Of a stretch of DNA of 64,000 nt, positions 11,579 to 22,326 are shown piece after piece. Made by a program: the position numbers and the translations under genes. The stretch's first letter is position 1, and each line of letters begins with the position of its first letter. Source of the stretch: Cotesia glomerata (Eukaryota > Arthropoda > Insecta > Hymenoptera > Braconidae); NCBI RefSeq assembly GCF_020080835.1, contig NC_058166.1, forward strand, positions 5,332,001 to 5,396,000, read 5' to 3'. The notes beneath the pieces are model-generated. The model saw only the letters and a list, made by a program, of their open reading frames with translations, had not been told where the DNA came from and did no database searches.

Positions 11579-11597
11579 GAATCCGTAAAAAGGATTC
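11579..11597 (+). other. Conserved 3'-terminal hairpin of the retrotransposon
   Basis: GAATCC-GTAAAAA-GGATTC forms a 6-bp stem with a 7-base loop, just before the C-run and poly(A). The same 19 bases occur at the same place in copies 2 (16449-16467) and 3 (28695-28713). A role in reverse transcriptase recognition of the RNA 3' end is inference. Confidence 0.65.
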
Positions 11598-11615
11598 CCC
11601 CCCCTACAAAAAAAA

Positions 11616-11619
<4 letters not shown>

Positions 11620-11684
<65 letters not shown>
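11620..11684. repeat. (AC)n microsatellite, 3' flank of retrotransposon copy 1
   Basis: A perfect AC run directly after the element's poly(A). Because both flanks are AC repeats, a target-site duplication cannot be measured. Confidence 0.95.
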
Positions 11685-12282
11685 ACACATACATGATACG
11701 CGTGGCGCTGCTTTATTATTTTCTGTAGCTAGGCATAGTACCCGACTATCGGTCTAAAACAGCGACTCACACACATACGTTGACTAAGAAAAACTTGGTG
11801 CACGCGGATTTGGTCTTTAACAAAGCTTGTGTTGTTTTTGGTAACTCAGGATGTCCTTCTTCTCTTAGTAGTAATAAAAGTTCAGCAATTACATTTAATT
11901 GAAGACTTTAAATTTTTTAAGGCCTACTATCAAAGTTTTTCTTGAAAACTTTTATTTGAATCAGTTTTATCTTCAATGTCATCACTGTTGGCATCTTTCA
12001 TTATTTTTGTCGCTTAATTTATTACTTGTATCATTCTCATCATTATCAATATCATTGTCACAACTAATATCAGAATGAATGCAAATGTCATCACTATTTA
12101 CACTGTTATCATTTACACTATTATTGACACTTAGGTTACTTGAGTTATGTACAGAAATATTTGCATCGCATTGTTCATCGTTATTTACATTTTTTTTTAA
12201 TTCTCTAAATTTTTTTAATCGTTGATATGCTTGTGACATTGTGAAAACAAAATTAATTGGTCAATATAATCTACAACATAAG
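11685..12282. other. Stretch with one small low-complexity frame
   Basis: A minus-strand frame at 11982-12239 encodes MSQAYQRLKKFRELKKNVNN and then an Asn/Asp/Ser-rich tail. The first 20 residues look like a real amphipathic helix, but the rest is low complexity and no family is recognised. It could be an exon of a transposon-related gene or chance. Nothing else is visible. Confidence 0.25.
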
Positions 12283-12725
12283 TTATGTAAATGAAATAAA
12301 TGTGCTCTGAGAACTGAGAAACAGATTTTTGGCGCATGCGCAAGGACGTATGGATTTGATTATCGGCCGATGAACGGCTGTTGATCGCATGCTATTTTTA
12401 TTTACGATTGAATGGCTGATGACAGTTTGCCAGATATGGGCCATTAAAAATTGCCAACGCTTGGCCGACCGTTCGTCGCCTAACATCGGCCGATGTATGG
12501 CTTTGTCGCCATCAACGGCAACTTTGTATGGGTTATGATCAATGCAGACCGAGTTCGCGGGAGCGCACTCCTGGTCACCGGAGCAGATAGCAATGAGCAA
12601 CGGAGAGCATGTAAAGGCATTTATTTCAACATGGTTTTCTTTGCAACTGTATTGATTCTCAAAGCAATGCGAGTTTCTTATCAGATTGCAAGTGTTGTTG
12701 TCAAAACAAGTCGTCCCTAGTTCTG
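12283..12725 (-). CDS. EB-module secreted protein gene, last visible exon
   Basis: An acceptor (ATTTTAG|CAG) at 12726 starts this exon in phase 1, matching the donor of the exon at 12787-13041. The first 60 or so residues keep the EB cysteine pattern (TTCFDNNTCN, HCFENQYSCKENHVE, CSGDQECAPANSVC). From about 12540 downward the frame passes into repeat sequence rich in CGGCCGATG and its complement, so the last 80 or so residues before the TAA at 12283 are probably not original. The true C-terminus seems to have been replaced by repeat DNA. EB proteins are small, secreted and cysteine-rich; their roles in insects are mostly unknown. Confidence 0.5.
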
Positions 12726-12786
12726 CTAAAATTATTTTCAAGTCAGATGATAATTTTGTTGATCAGATAAAATTATTGTTACTCAC

Positions 12787-13041
12787 TTGCAACGCATTGA
12801 TTCTCGGAATATTGTATGTAGTCTCGATTGCACTGACAAATTTGTTCAAAAAAACTAGAGAATCTGACAGTGCAATCTTTATGGGTAATGCAACTCCCAC
12901 CAAGAGCTCTTGCGCAAGTTGTTGCATTGACAGCAAAGAATTTGTCAATACAAACGCATTGTCCATTTAAACACTTCGCAAACTTCACTTTGGAACAGTC
13001 TGAATGTTTACTGCAGCGTTCCGCCAATTTTGCTACATTGA
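12787..13041 (-). CDS. EB-module secreted protein gene, middle exon
   Basis: An exon of 255 bases between an acceptor (ACATAG|TCAATG) and a strong donor (GCAA|GTGAGT), phase 1 on both sides. It encodes one full cysteine-rich EB unit (RCSKHSDC, KCLNGQCVCIDKF) and the start of another (GGSCITHKDC, QICQCNRDY). An alternative is that this is a first exon, since a frame with ATG at 13102 (MHIWIFQTFFFTILSHF) gives a plausible signal peptide leading straight into the same EB unit. Phase agreement with both neighbours favours an internal exon, but the separate-gene reading remains open. Confidence 0.55.
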
Positions 13042-13109
13042 CTATGTTTGTAAAATGCGACAAGATTGTAAAAAAAAAAGTTTGGAAAATCCAAATGTGC
13101 ATGTCTTAA

Positions 13110-14382
13110 GCGCTCGTGTTATTTGTAAATTTTTCAAATTCCCGCGAATAGAATGAAAATCTTTGCTAGCGCCATCTAGCACGCTACGATATAAAAGAAG
13201 CAGGTCTTTACTAACTCTGTTTATATATTTTTTTTATATATGGCAGCCTAAGATGTAAATTTTTTAGCTTCGACAGTACACATTTTATTATTTTATAATC
13301 AAACGAATAATAATAGAGTTGTAATTTTTTAATCAGTTTGTCACAATGAATTTACAAACATATTGAAATAAAATTTAAAAGAATTAGTTTTATTTTTCGA
13401 AAGTTATGGTGATTACAAATATATTAATTTATATATTAATTATATATTAATTAATATATATATTAATTTTATCGAAAAATTGATTAAAACATTTTTTGTT
13501 GGTTTTTAAATTTTAAACATTTTTTTTTTTTAATCAACTTCCCCGTCAAATAAGCCGTTCCTGAGTTATCGCGGTTTAAACAATTAAATTGTTATTAACA
13601 ATTAAATTTACCATCGGCGAGCAAAATAACCTAGTTTTTTTGTAATCATCGGCAAAAAATACGTAAATCCTAGTTATCAGAACTCGGGGACCTAAAAGTG
13701 CATACGGGCTTAGGATGAAGGAGAAAGATTTTACTGTCTGCCAGGTCAAAGGAACTGACGCAAAGGTCTGCCTTCAGAAGTATAAGCTTTTAAAACTTTA
13801 AAGAATAACATATATAAATTTCAAGTTTCCTAAAATATTTTTGAAAAAAATTTTTTTTTGAAATTTTCAAAATATCTGGCACCACTCTAGAACTGTGATA
13901 ATCGTCTGCCGTTTCGATTTTAGATAGCTATAATAGTATATTTTAACATATCCAAACGGCAGCTTTCCTAAAATACATTTTTAGTTCATGAAATTTTCAT
14001 ACCTGTCGCACCTGAGTCTAGCTGGGGCCACCGCGACCGCGCTTAGCTATCCCCCATTTTATGGTTGGTAGGTACAACAGACTCGCTGAGGAAATTTAAG
14101 GCTTTTCTAAAATATGTCAAATCTGCCGTTCACTGGATCTTAGACTAAAAAAGAGTGTTACATGAATTTTACAGGATATTTTCTGAAAAATTCATTTTTT
14201 ATCTAAATTCTGAATTGGACCAGCTGTTTATTGTTTAAAAAAATGACCATTGATGTTTTCTTTTATTGTGGTATGAAGGCCGACCGACTTTAATCACTAT
14301 ATTATTATTTATTTAAATAAAACTCTGACGGAACCCAGTTTTTTCATTTTTAGGCGAGAGTAGAGCATACCTACGCTCGCGC
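13110..14382. other. Intron or intergenic sequence of the EB-module gene
   Basis: AT-rich sequence with no gene. A moderately GC-rich block around 13680-14100 (phrases such as CTGTCTGCCAGGTCAAAGGA and GTCGCACCTGAGTCTAGCTG) looks like the remains of an unidentified repeat, but no second copy was found in the window. Confidence 0.35.
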
Positions 14383-14414
14383 TTAAGGCATGCAATTATT
14401 TTTAAAGTTCTTAC

Positions 14415-14660
14415 TTAGCAGACATTTTGACTCTCGCATCACATAGTTGGTCCTGCACTGACACCGATTCTCAATACAAATAGATTCAGGGTCCAAGCAC
14501 TCATCGGTTGTTGAACAATACGAGATTGTCACTGGGAAGCATGCATTTCCGTCCCTCAGCAAGTAATTTTGTTTACATTGACAGGTTTTGTCAATGCAGT
14601 ATGAGTTGCTGATATATGCACGGCAGTCACTTGATGCATTGCAAGGCATTTCTACGAAAG
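14415..14660 (-). CDS. EB-module secreted protein gene, second exon
   Basis: 246 bases between a pyrimidine-rich acceptor (TTCTTGCATAG|CTTTC) and a donor (CTAA|GTAAGA), phase 1 in and out. It encodes two EB units (MPCNASSDCRA, SYCIDKTCQCKQNYLL; then YCSTTDECLDPESICIENRC, QCRTNYVM). If the acceptor is not used, an ATG at 14730 starts a hydrophobic leader (LLLMAFSCIAFVE) into the same frame, so this could instead be the first exon. Cysteine spacing supports a folded secreted protein in either case. Confidence 0.6.
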
Positions 14661-14918
14661 CTATGCAAGAAAAAGCCATAAGTAATAATTCACTCGCTGT
14701 ATTGGCCCTCAAGATTAATGCACCTGGCATTTACAGTGACTGCCATGAGAATATTGTTATTGTCAACTAAAATGGGTAATATTTGACTGTATCGTCATTC
14801 GATTTTAATGCAGAAAATATTGCTCATGTCAATGCAGTAATTTTCCCTAAAAAACCAAACTCACCGAGTCTACATTCGATCGACAACACACTTTGGGTGA
14901 CCAATGGGTTATACTTAC

Positions 14919-15026
14919 CGTTCCACCAAATTTTACTCAGTTCGTTGGTAGATCGGCTAGTGCTGCATTGATGCCCAAAATCAATGCAAATCCTGCTAGG
15001 ACGTTTACAGCAATCTGACGTGGCAT
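14919..15026 (-). pseudogene. Probable signal-peptide exon of the EB-module gene, frameshifted
   Basis: ATG at 15026 opens a classic signal peptide (MPRQIAVNVLAGFALILG, then an Ala-rich cleavage region ending ALAD). Then the frame meets TGA. A good donor follows (AACG|GTAAGT, 14918). If one base is missing just after ALAD, the stop disappears and the exon ends in phase 1, exactly what the exon at 14660 needs. Two independent checks thus point to a single-base frameshift, either a real lesion or an assembly error. The exon link is inference. Confidence 0.45.
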
Positions 15027-15980
15027 TTTTTTAAATAAAATCTTACCTGAGTTTTCGGTAGAAGAAGACTGTAAGATAACTTAGTGAGAATTATCGACAC
15101 TGTAGTTAAACGCTTCAAAATAGAATTTATCACTGTCATTAACCCCTGATTAAAATAAATTTTTAATAGCTTTTTTCGTTCATCTTTGATAAAAATGACA
15201 GAAAAATAAAGTTAATGCCACTTATGTTTATTTGAAACTTTATTTTTTTTAATTCTTCTAAATTCTATGAGAAAAATATTTTTTCAAAACGGACTTTTTT
15301 TTTATTTATTATTTGGATGATCATTTAGTAGATACTACAACGGATTTTTGTTGAATCTAGCACGATTTTTTCCGAGGAACATTGTTGTAATCAGTAAAAA
15401 TTTTTGTAGCTCCATTAGTTTCAGAGATATCGTCGATTAATCAAAAAAAGTATAAATTTTATCCGATTATGATTAATTCGACTGTTTTTCTGAAACTAGT
15501 GGCCCTACGATAAGTTACTTCAGGACCAAAATTGTAGCCCAGAAAATTTCCTATTAGGTTTGACTTCAACTTTTCAAACTTTCGAAAGAAAAATCAATAA
15601 ATCTTCCATTTTTCCATAAGTAAAAAAAATGAATCAAAAAGTGTCATTTATTGCATAATTTGTGATTTTTAAACTTTGGAAATTTTTATCAAATGACTCA
15701 TTGGTGTCAGTGAAAAATTTTTGGGACGAAAGTTGTAGCTAAAAGTGTCTTTTTAAAAAAAAACTTTTGCTCAATTCGAAATTTTTATTAGAAAAAATGT
15801 AGCGGGGTTTAAAGTTGAAAAATGGGAAAAATTCACGAAAAAAAGGATTTCGATCTAGGAGTGCTGAAAACTTTTTGAGAAAAGGTCTAAATCTCAAAAA
15901 CTTATAGTGAATCTCAAAACTGAAACTCTGAAAATTGTAAAAATGCCGGCAAATACATAAAAATAATAATTTATCTATTT
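15027..15980. other. AT-rich stretch, no gene
   Basis: Only frames biased by AT content were seen. Phrases such as AGTTTCAGAGATATCG resemble decayed dispersed repeat, but no clean copy can be named. Its start would contain the EB gene promoter; no element can be pointed to. Confidence 0.35.
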
Positions 15981-15984
15981 TTAA

Positions 15985-16140
15985 TTGGAACTGAAAATTC
16001 GTCCGATAAGGCACGGGACATGGGTCTATGCATACACTACACCCGTGCAGATATTTCATTCGCCCGAGGCACGGGTTACGAGCACGAATACAGTGTATGA
16101 TAAACCCGTGTTCCGTGCCTCATTGGACGAATTTTCACAC
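15985..16140. repeat. Inverted-repeat element (MITE-like hairpin)
   Basis: Arms begin GAAAATTCGTCCGATAAGGC at the left and end with the near-complement GTGCCTCATTGGACGAATTT at the right. Inside, CACGGG and CCCGTG blocks and GCATACACTA/CAGTGTATG also pair. About 155 bp in all, non-coding, with the shape of a miniature inverted-repeat element. Confidence 0.7.
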
Positions 16141-16164
16141 TCTTTCTAATTTTAGAGAGGAGGG

Positions 16165-16225
16165 TGGGGTATATGGCCCTCTGGGGTATAACGGCCCCTT
16201 CAAAATTTGGTCTAAAAATATTTTC
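16165..16225. repeat. Family C fragment (GGTATAACGGCCCC)
   Basis: The phrase GGGGTATAACGGCCCC followed by TTCAAAATTT recurs at 23470-23500. Related phrases (GGGGGCCGTTATGTC) occur in reverse at 27100-27180. A short dispersed repeat of unknown class. Confidence 0.45.
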
Positions 16226-16230
16226 TTTTT

Positions 16231-16423
16231 AACTTCCCGCTAAGAAAATTGAAAATTTTCAAAAATCGGGAAGTTATTGTTTTCACCCCGTTTTTCGAAA
16301 ATCGAGTTTTCATCAGATCTCGACGTTTTGAGGTCCTAGAAAGCTTTCCTGACTATTTCCGCAGTGATGTCACCGTGTGTGTGTGTGTGTGTGTGTGCGT
16401 GTACGTGTGTGTGCGTGTGTGTG
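16231..16423 (+). repeat. Family B repeat, left part, split by retrotransposon copy 2
   Basis: It starts AACTTCCCGCTAAGAAAATT, continues CGGGAAGTTATTG, and reaches the GT tract (16374-16423), where the retrotransposon interrupts it. The right part resumes at 21600. Removing the retrotransposon rejoins a family B copy of normal layout. Confidence 0.9.
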
Positions 16424-16676
16424 TTTTTTTTTGTTTTAAGGGGGGGGGGAATCCTTTTTACGGATTCTAGGCATAGTTGTTTGGCCTGGATATGTGACGA
16501 CTCGACGCAGTGTCATACTAAAACTCGACGCTAGCGGCCCTACCCACTAAATCCTAAACCCCTTTTCCTCTTTCCCCTAATCCCTCATGGAAACCGCCGT
16601 TAGGCATTACTTCGTGAGGGGAGGATCTAGCTACTACTCTTTCTTCTGGTAGCTAAGGTGTTATTTTACCTTTCTT

Positions 16677-19600
16677 CTAGTTGTTGTCATTTGCTCTTCT
16701 TTTTTCGATGGAACGCAAGTCTATAAGGACTTCTGTTGCAAATGTGCTGATGGCATTCCAGGAAGCTCTTGATGACAAGATTGCTTCTACTATTGTCTCT
16801 GGTTGGATTTTCTTCTTTAGGATCATCTATAGTTCATCTCGCTGTGGGTAAAATCGTGGGCACTCAAAGAAAACGTGCTCCGCGTCTTCATTGATTCCTG
16901 GGCAGGACGGGCACTCCGGTGAATCATCATGCTTGAAGCAGTGAAGATACGTCCGAAAACATCCATGTCCTGACAACAACTGCGTCAGATAGTAATTAAC
17001 CTCACTATGACTTCGGTTTAGCCAAACGTCGATCTTCGGTATGAGACGGTGTGTCCATCTCCCTGTTGTCGCGGCGTCCCACTGCGATTGCCATCGTGCG
17101 ATGCTGTTCTGCCGTTCTTCAGCTCTAAGTTCCTCGGCACTTTGTGTGGTTGTCCTCTTTCGTTGGTAAAGGTTCCGTCTTTCCTCAGCTAGGACTCTGA
17201 GCGGCAAAGTTCCGGAAATGACACACACTGTTTCCTCTGATATTGTTCGAAACGCGCTTGCAACTCGTAGGGCACTCATACGATATATTGGTCCAGCTTT
17301 TCTCCATGAATCTTGCACCTCTAGTGCGTCAGCCCAAAGGAATATTCCGTAGGTGAGCACCGATGTGACTACTGATGACAAAGTAGCCTCCTGCTCTGTT
17401 TTGGGACTCCGTCGTTCGGCATCAATCGTGCGAGACTAGCTCTCACTACTGACGCTTTCGTACAGACGTGTTCCACTTGCTGCTTGAAGTTGAGTCGGGC
17501 ATCAAGCATCACTCCCAGATATCGTATATGAGGTTGTGATGTGATTTCTCGGTCACCGACTTTTAGCTTAATTGTTTCAACTTCTTTTCGGCTGGTAATA
17601 AGCACTGCTTTGGTCTTCTGCTTGGCCAGTTGTAGGTTCACTGTATCCATCCACTGGTTGATCTTCTCAAAAGTGATGTCAAACAGATGTTGAATCTCGT
17701 CGAGGTGTTTGGCGACGATCACTGCGGCAACATCATCCGCATGCGCTACCAGTTTGACACATCTTGGAAGCTTCAGTCTCAGGAGCCCGTCATACATGAT
17801 ATTCCACAGAAGTGGACCAAGAACAGAGCCCTGTGGCACACCACTGGTTATATCATACTCTTTCGGACCATTCTTTGTATCGTATTTCAGCACTCTATCT
17901 GTAAAATAGCTAATCACTAGTCTGCGAAGATATGTTGGCACGTTCTTCTCATCGAGAGCTTGCATGATGCAGTCCCAATTAGCGGAATTGAAAGCATTTT
18001 TGATGTCCAAGGCAGCCACCAGGCAGTACTTCTTCGTTCCACCCTCCCATCTAGTTCCTGCGATTGCCTCTTTGGCCATATTAACAACCAGGTTGATCGT
18101 GTCCAGGGTTGATCGTCCTTTCCGGAATCCATATTGGTTGTCTGCCAAGAGTGGGTCGACTACTGCATCTATTCGCTGATAGATGATACGCTCAAATATC
18201 TTACCCGCCGTATCTAGCATGCAGAGTGGTCGGTAAGATGACGGTTCTTCTGGCGGTTTCTTTCCTTTAGGTAAAAGTACTAACCATTGCTGTTTCCACT
18301 TACGAGGAAAAGTCCCCTCCTTGAGGCATGCGTTGTAAGCGTCTAGAAATAATGTTGGTGCTGCCTTTATGATGGTTTTCAAGGCTATATTAGGGATTCC
18401 GTCCAATCCCGGCGCTTTATTATTTCCTACCCGATTACAGGCCTCCAACAATTCTTCTTCAGTGACAGGTGGAATGTTGTCTAGTTCACCTTGCGTTGAC
18501 TGATAATTGAGACTGTGTTGCTGTGGAAACAACGCAGTGACGATTTTCTGAAGGAGTTGGGGACACGTAGGTGACGGCATTTGTTGTTTCTTCAGGTGCG
18601 TCATGACCACCTTATACGGCCCACCCCACACGTCTTTGTCGACCTCGTATATAAGCTCTTTCCAGCATCTTCCTTTGCTCTCTTTTATGGCCTTATTAAG
18701 TTCACAACGAGCTTTTTTGTACTCTGCGATCAGCACTGCAGAGTTAGGTCGTTGATAGCCACGCTGAGATATTTTTCTCTTTCGATGACACTCTTTACGG
18801 AGGTTGCTGATATGATCATTCCACCAGTGTACCGCAGGTCTCGAATTCATAACACGTTTGCGAGGCATACTGGCATCACAAGCTTGTGTTACTCGTATCA
18901 TCAGGGCCTTAGTATGTTCTTCTGCACATCCAGTCAATCCTTTCCTACCAATATCCTGTTACGTGAATGTGGAACGCTTCACGTAATAATTACCGTAACT
19001 CCTATTCTTTCCCGCTTCACAGCATTATTTATATTTGTAAAAATAGTGGGTTGTTAGCAATACTTCTGGGTCAAAAGATTTCACCTTCCAACCGACGGTG
19101 TTAAATTGCTTGATAGGCCCCCTGAGGTTCTGGTCGTTTGACGTTTCCCAGAGTATCGCATGATGGTCACTGGCAGTATAGATGTCCAGTACCTTCCAGT
19201 TAGAGTTACCTTTAGCAAGGCTGGTACTGACAAAAGTGACGTCTACAATCGAGCTTGCGTCACCTTTGGTGTAGGTCGGCGTGTCACCACTGTTGAGCAA
19301 GACTACATCTAGTGTAGAAAGAGCTTCTAGCAGCTCTCTTCCTCGTGCATTAGTCTGCTTACTGCCCCAGTCCACTGCCCAGGCGTTAAAGTCCCCGGCT
19401 ATCGCCACTGGATGATGTTGCTTCGCGTCCTCGGTCAGTCGATCCAAGAAGTCAGTAAACTCAGCAATTGAGAGGCTAGGTGGTGCGTAGCAGCTGTAAA
19501 AACGGATGCCATCTACTGATGCTGCTACAAAGCCAGCGCTGCCATTGGTAGCTATACTCTGGAAAGGGAGCTTACCACAAGCCCAGATCACAGCTTTCGT

Positions 19601-19747
19601 GGTGATATCCGTCTCCCAAGGTTGTCCAGCTAAATGTTTATATGGCTCCGATAAAAGCACAATGTCAAGCTTTAATTCCCGTACTGTCTGCATAAGCAGG
19701 TCATGCGCAGCTTCGCAGTGATTGATGTTAAGCTGCAGTATCCTCAT
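16677..19747 (-). pseudogene. Retrotransposon copy 2 ORF2, broken
   Basis: It starts MRILQLNINH at 19747. The endonuclease part (GDFNAWAVDWGS, TASDHHAILWE) is intact to about 19055. Then roughly 110 bases unrelated to the other copies interrupt it (about 18940-19055; contains TACGTGAA...TTCACGTA as an inverted repeat). The reverse transcriptase resumes (SSYRPLCMLDTAGKI), has a His in place of the active-site Tyr (AHADD), loses two bases near 17375, and meets an in-frame TAG at 16827-16829 just after the CPSCPGINEDAEHVFFEC zinc finger. The original frame continues past that stop to TAG at 16677. Confidence 0.88.
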
Positions 19748-21096
19748 GTTCGTTTATTTGTCAGCTTCTGGAGTGCTTCTTGGAAGACTGGGCATCGGTC
19801 AGAACCAGACCGGTGAGCAGTGTCCTGAGAGCCAGGTTTTTCCGCACATAACGCACATTTCACTTTATTTGGGCATTGAGCAGCTTGATGACCTGTTTGC
19901 CCATATTTGATGCAAAGCCCAGATCGGTCGACTTCGCTTTTACATTGGGCAGTAGTGTACTCAAAGTGCCAGCACTTATAGCATCGTAGTGGTATCTTAA
20001 CTGCTCTGACACGGCAATTTATCCAGCCAATCCTTATTTTGCCTGTCTTTCCGAGTATCTTCTGCACTATTGCTGCTGGCAATCGTACCGAAGCAGTTTG
20101 AGTACCTCTGTAGGTCGGACGAATTTTAATGACATCTTCAGGTATTTCGTAGTCATTTCCAGCTGCCTCTTGTAAGGCCTTCCGGACATCGTCTTTAGTT
20201 GTTTCGTCGTCAATGTCCCGGATTTCAAGCTGTTCCTTTGGGCCTTTACAGATGACTTGCGCTTCTTCTTTAAGGATGCTCTTGATGGTCTTCAGCAAAG
20301 CTTGTCCTTTGTCTGCGGTCTTTCTGGAAAGCGTAATGAGCATATTCCCATCATTCGTCTTTTGAACCTTGTCAACGACGTCACGGGTCTGATCTGGTGG
20401 GACATCTTTTTTAATCCGACGCAGTATCTCGGCATATTTTGCCTTCTCAACGGGTCGAATAATTAAGGCATCTGGTTTGGTGAATTTTCGCGGTTTTTTC
20501 CGCTTAGGCTCCGGCCGAGATTTGTTCACCGGTTATTTTGGTAACCGCTCTCTCGCTTGCTCCTTCTCCTTCTTGGATTGGACCTTCTGCCATTCAGTCA
20601 CCTCTTTTTTTCCGGCGTTCTGCACTGCCGTGTTTTTCGGAGGGCTTGGTTTCAGGTCCTTTTTCTTCACAACTTGGCTGATCGTTGGGTCCGGAGAAGA
20701 TCGATCTTTTCTCTTAGTTGACTTGCTGCTAGTTCTGCTTCTGTCTTCCGCGACTGATTCACCGTCACCTTCGGCTCCAGTGTCCATTGCTTCTTCATTC
20801 CCGACAGTTGCTTGAATGCTTCTCTCCGGTGTAGTGCGAGAAGTTCGTCGTACTGTTAAACGCCATTCTTCATCAAGTTTCTTGAATCTCTGGAGGGCAT
20901 TGGCTACGCTGGTCATCTTGGTCTTAATCTCCTTGTGGATATTGACCTTAGATTGGATGAAGTCATTTAGCTCACTGGTCAGCTTTTCAAGGCGTTCCAA
21001 CGCTTGCGACCGCTTCATTTCAGCGCTTGCTTCAATCGCTGCTTGTTGGGCATGAGGCCCGTTTTCACTATTGTTGTTTTCCTGAATTTTACTCAT
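19744..21096 (-). pseudogene. Retrotransposon copy 2 ORF1 (gag-like), one internal stop
   Basis: ATG at 21096 (MSKIQENNNSENG) opens the frame, which continues to TGA at 19744 except for one in-frame TAA at 20533-20535, in the linker where copy 3 reads QPPKEPRPEP. Three zinc knuckles follow the shared middle domain (CYKCWHFEYTTAQC, with an altered first knuckle lacking the usual Gly-His; CIKYGQTGHQAAQC, where the second Cys is Tyr; then CALC...HRSGSDRC). So two knuckles also have damaged ligand spacing or residues. The stop overlaps the ORF2 start (ATGA). The upstream small frame's TGA overlaps the ORF1 ATG here. Confidence 0.87.
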
Positions 21097-21599
21097 ACTT
21101 TTAAATTCACCAGCGCATCGTACGGAGTGGAGCGGGTTGTCATAACTAGGAACGGGTGTACCCTCGGAGATAGTACTCCTACCCCAGTTCCCTGAGGCCT
21201 AGCCGACACTTAGCCAGTCCCGGAATACACGGACGGACTAGACTCGCTCGGAGCGGTGAAGATTCCGATCTCTAACACTCACTGCGTACTTCCTGATCAA
21301 GGCCCGAAGTGGCTGGCTCCTGATCCACTGCTGCAACTTACACCTCGGCAGAGCAAGCTCACATCAGCCGTGGCCTGCATCGTCGGAAACTACGACACGA
21401 GGTTCTGGTCACTCCCAGTGGGTCACAGCAGGGAACGATCGTCTTGTTAGGTCAGTTAGTGTGACCAACCCATTAAAGGGGAGTTTTGTCCACGGGAACG
21501 TATTTTATTTGGCTCCTACCCTCTGTACTAGGTACAGCGAGCCTTCTCCCATCCGCTACGGGGAGACGCGCCTGGTAGCAGTTTCTCCTTTGCCCCAAG

Positions 21600-21601
21600 T
21601 A

Positions 21602-21664
<63 letters not shown>

Positions 21665-22326
21665 ATATAAATCTCTCATAACTTTTGAACGGATCATCTG
21701 ATTCAATCAAAATAAGCGGCGTTCTGAAGAATTCCTTTGCCCCTAAAATTCTGATAATAATTTACAGAATTTGAGTCGATCAATTTTGAGAAATCTCAAA
21801 AATAAAATTTCCAAAAATTTGTTTTTTTGAAATATATTTTAAACGGCTGAACCGATCAATTTCAAAAACTAATCAGCTCTTAAGCCTTAAAAAACCACGT
21901 CGATTGCCACCAGCCCGGTCAAAATCGGTTGGTTTGTTCGTGAGATATCGTTGTCGAAAAAAATGTTTTTTTCAGAATTTCTATGAAATTTTTTGTCTGA
22001 CTAGTTTACGCTTAAAAATTTTTCAAAAAACTGCGTTGAATGCCGTAAACCACGAAAAAATCGATTAATTCATTCAAAAGTTATTGCGGTTTGAAAATTC
22101 AAAAAATAGTGTTCTATAAAACTTCCATTAGCCTTTTGAGCTTGAAGAGCTCAAAAGCACAGAACAGCGATTAATTTGAGCTTGGAGAGCTCAAAATTAC
22201 ACAAAAATTATATTTTTGAGCTCGAAGAGCTTAAAAAATAAGTGAATTGTTGAGCACTTAGGTATGGAGGTAGCGGGAAGTTGCAGGGATGGCCTTTAGG
22301 GTCAACCGTTTTCCTAATTTTTTTTT
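21600..22326 (+). repeat. Family B repeat, right part, split by retrotransposon copy 2
   Basis: It resumes in the GT tract (21606-21660), then carries the AACTTTTGAACGG and CCACGTCGATTGCCACCAG modules, three GAGCTC-type palindromes (22137-22230) and the conserved end GCGGGAAGTTGCAGGGATGG then GGTCAACCGTTTTCC. Confidence 0.9.

Larger units (their letters stand above)
6481..11619 (+). mobile_element. R1-clade non-LTR retrotransposon, copy 1 (AC-repeat targeted)
   Basis: A full-length element of about 5.14 kb: 5' untranslated region (from TCGGGGCAGAAGAG), ORF1, ORF2 overlapping it by ATGA, a 3' untranslated region, a terminal hairpin (11579-11597) and a short poly(A). It lies inside an (AC)n tract, with AC on the sense strand at both ends. 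The reading frames carry at least three single frameshifts, so this copy is dead. R1-clade families with microsatellite targets are known (Waldo in ACAY repeats and Mino in AC repeats, as I recall them); this element fits that group, but clade placement by tree was not possible. Confidence 0.9.
16424..21599 (-). mobile_element. R1-clade non-LTR retrotransposon, copy 2
   Basis: A full-length copy of about 5.18 kb on the minus strand, with poly(T) at 16424 (the element's poly(A)) and its 5' end at about 21599. (GT)n lies on both sides, so the sense strand again sees AC on both flanks. The same order of parts as copies 1 and 3 is present, including the terminal hairpin at 16449-16467. Both frames are broken and the reverse transcriptase active site reads AHADD instead of AYADD. 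It is nested inside a family B repeat. Confidence 0.9.
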
